Shown here: piece after piece, positions 5,725 to 5,781 of the stretch
Layout of the letters: the number at the start of each line of letters is the position of its first letter
Numbering within the stretch: position 1 is the stretch's first letter
Assembly: GCA_938036405.1 (NCBI GenBank)
Contig: CALHPT010000180.1
Span: 1-5,781 of the forward strand
Length of the DNA stretch: 5,781 bases
Reading direction: 5' to 3'
Source: an uncultured Tannerella sp.
GTDB taxonomy: Bacteria > Bacteroidota > Bacteroidia > Bacteroidales > Tannerellaceae
Made by a program: the position numbers and the translations under genes
The notes under the pieces: generated by a model
Told to the model about the DNA's origin: nothing
The model's input: only the letters and a program-made list of their open reading frames with translations
Database searches by the model: none

Positions 5725-5733
5725 ATAAACAAT

Positions 5734-5781
5734 ATGAACAAGAGAATTCTGCTTTTTATCGCGGCGACCCTACTCGTCGCT
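5734..5781 (+). CDS. Start of an exported protein, cut by the window end
   Basis: Sixteen codons are visible: MNKR followed by a hydrophobic run rich in Leu, Ile and Ala. This is the n- and h-region of a Sec signal peptide. No cleavage site is reached, so secreted and lipoprotein forms cannot be told apart. It lies 82 nt after the dehydratase on the same strand, behind an inverted repeat. In aryl polyene clusters of Bacteroidota a LolA-like outer-membrane lipoprotein carrier often sits at such a place, so that is a guess from context only. Confidence 0.7.
   Translation, partial: MNKRILLFIAATLLVA

Overview
The window looks like a stretch of a Bacteroidota (Bacteroidales) chromosome. Three upstream regions carry the same octamer TACTTTTG, which fits the Bacteroidota -7 box TAnnTTTG. 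Starts mostly lack a clear Shine-Dalgarno sequence, and the protein families fit this phylum. The fairly GC-rich coding DNA beside AT-rich intergenic DNA would suit a Tannerella- or Porphyromonas-like oral or gut member. That genus-level guess is inference only.

Left part (1-1767, coding on the minus strand). Positions 1-460 hold no convincing gene. They contain an AT-rich array of four 42-bp tandem repeats, two copies of an unrelated GC-rich 42-bp repeat, and a strong intrinsic terminator. The terminator ends the transcript of a small secreted beta-barrel outer-membrane protein (461-1024), which has its own promoter. Upstream of it lies a Sua5/YciO/YrdC-family gene (1150-1767), also with its own promoter.

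Middle (1768-2086). This 319-bp divergent intergenic region holds two back-to-back promoters. Between them are a large nested inverted repeat and a separate 16-bp dyad.

Right part (2087-5781, plus strand). This is a probable operon: a FabG-type ketoreductase, a dedicated acyl carrier protein, an LpxL/HtrB-type acyltransferase, an O-methyltransferase-fold enzyme, a FabZ-related hot-dog dehydratase, and the first 16 codons of an exported protein. The last two junctions between complete genes are overlaps (23 bp, then ATGA). A carrier protein with its own ketoreductase, dehydratase, methyltransferase and membrane acyltransferase is the signature of an aryl polyene/flexirubin-type pigment cluster. 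There the ACP-bound chain is extended, reduced and dehydrated to a polyene, capped by methylation, and anchored to a membrane lipid. The ketosynthases, starter-unit enzymes and exporter are not in the window and should lie downstream.

Points for a second look: the two side-by-side 42-bp repeat families, a perfect 20-bp palindrome inside the outer-membrane protein's signal-peptide codons, altered catalytic positions in the methyltransferase and dehydratase, and an inverted heptamer repeat just before the last gene.
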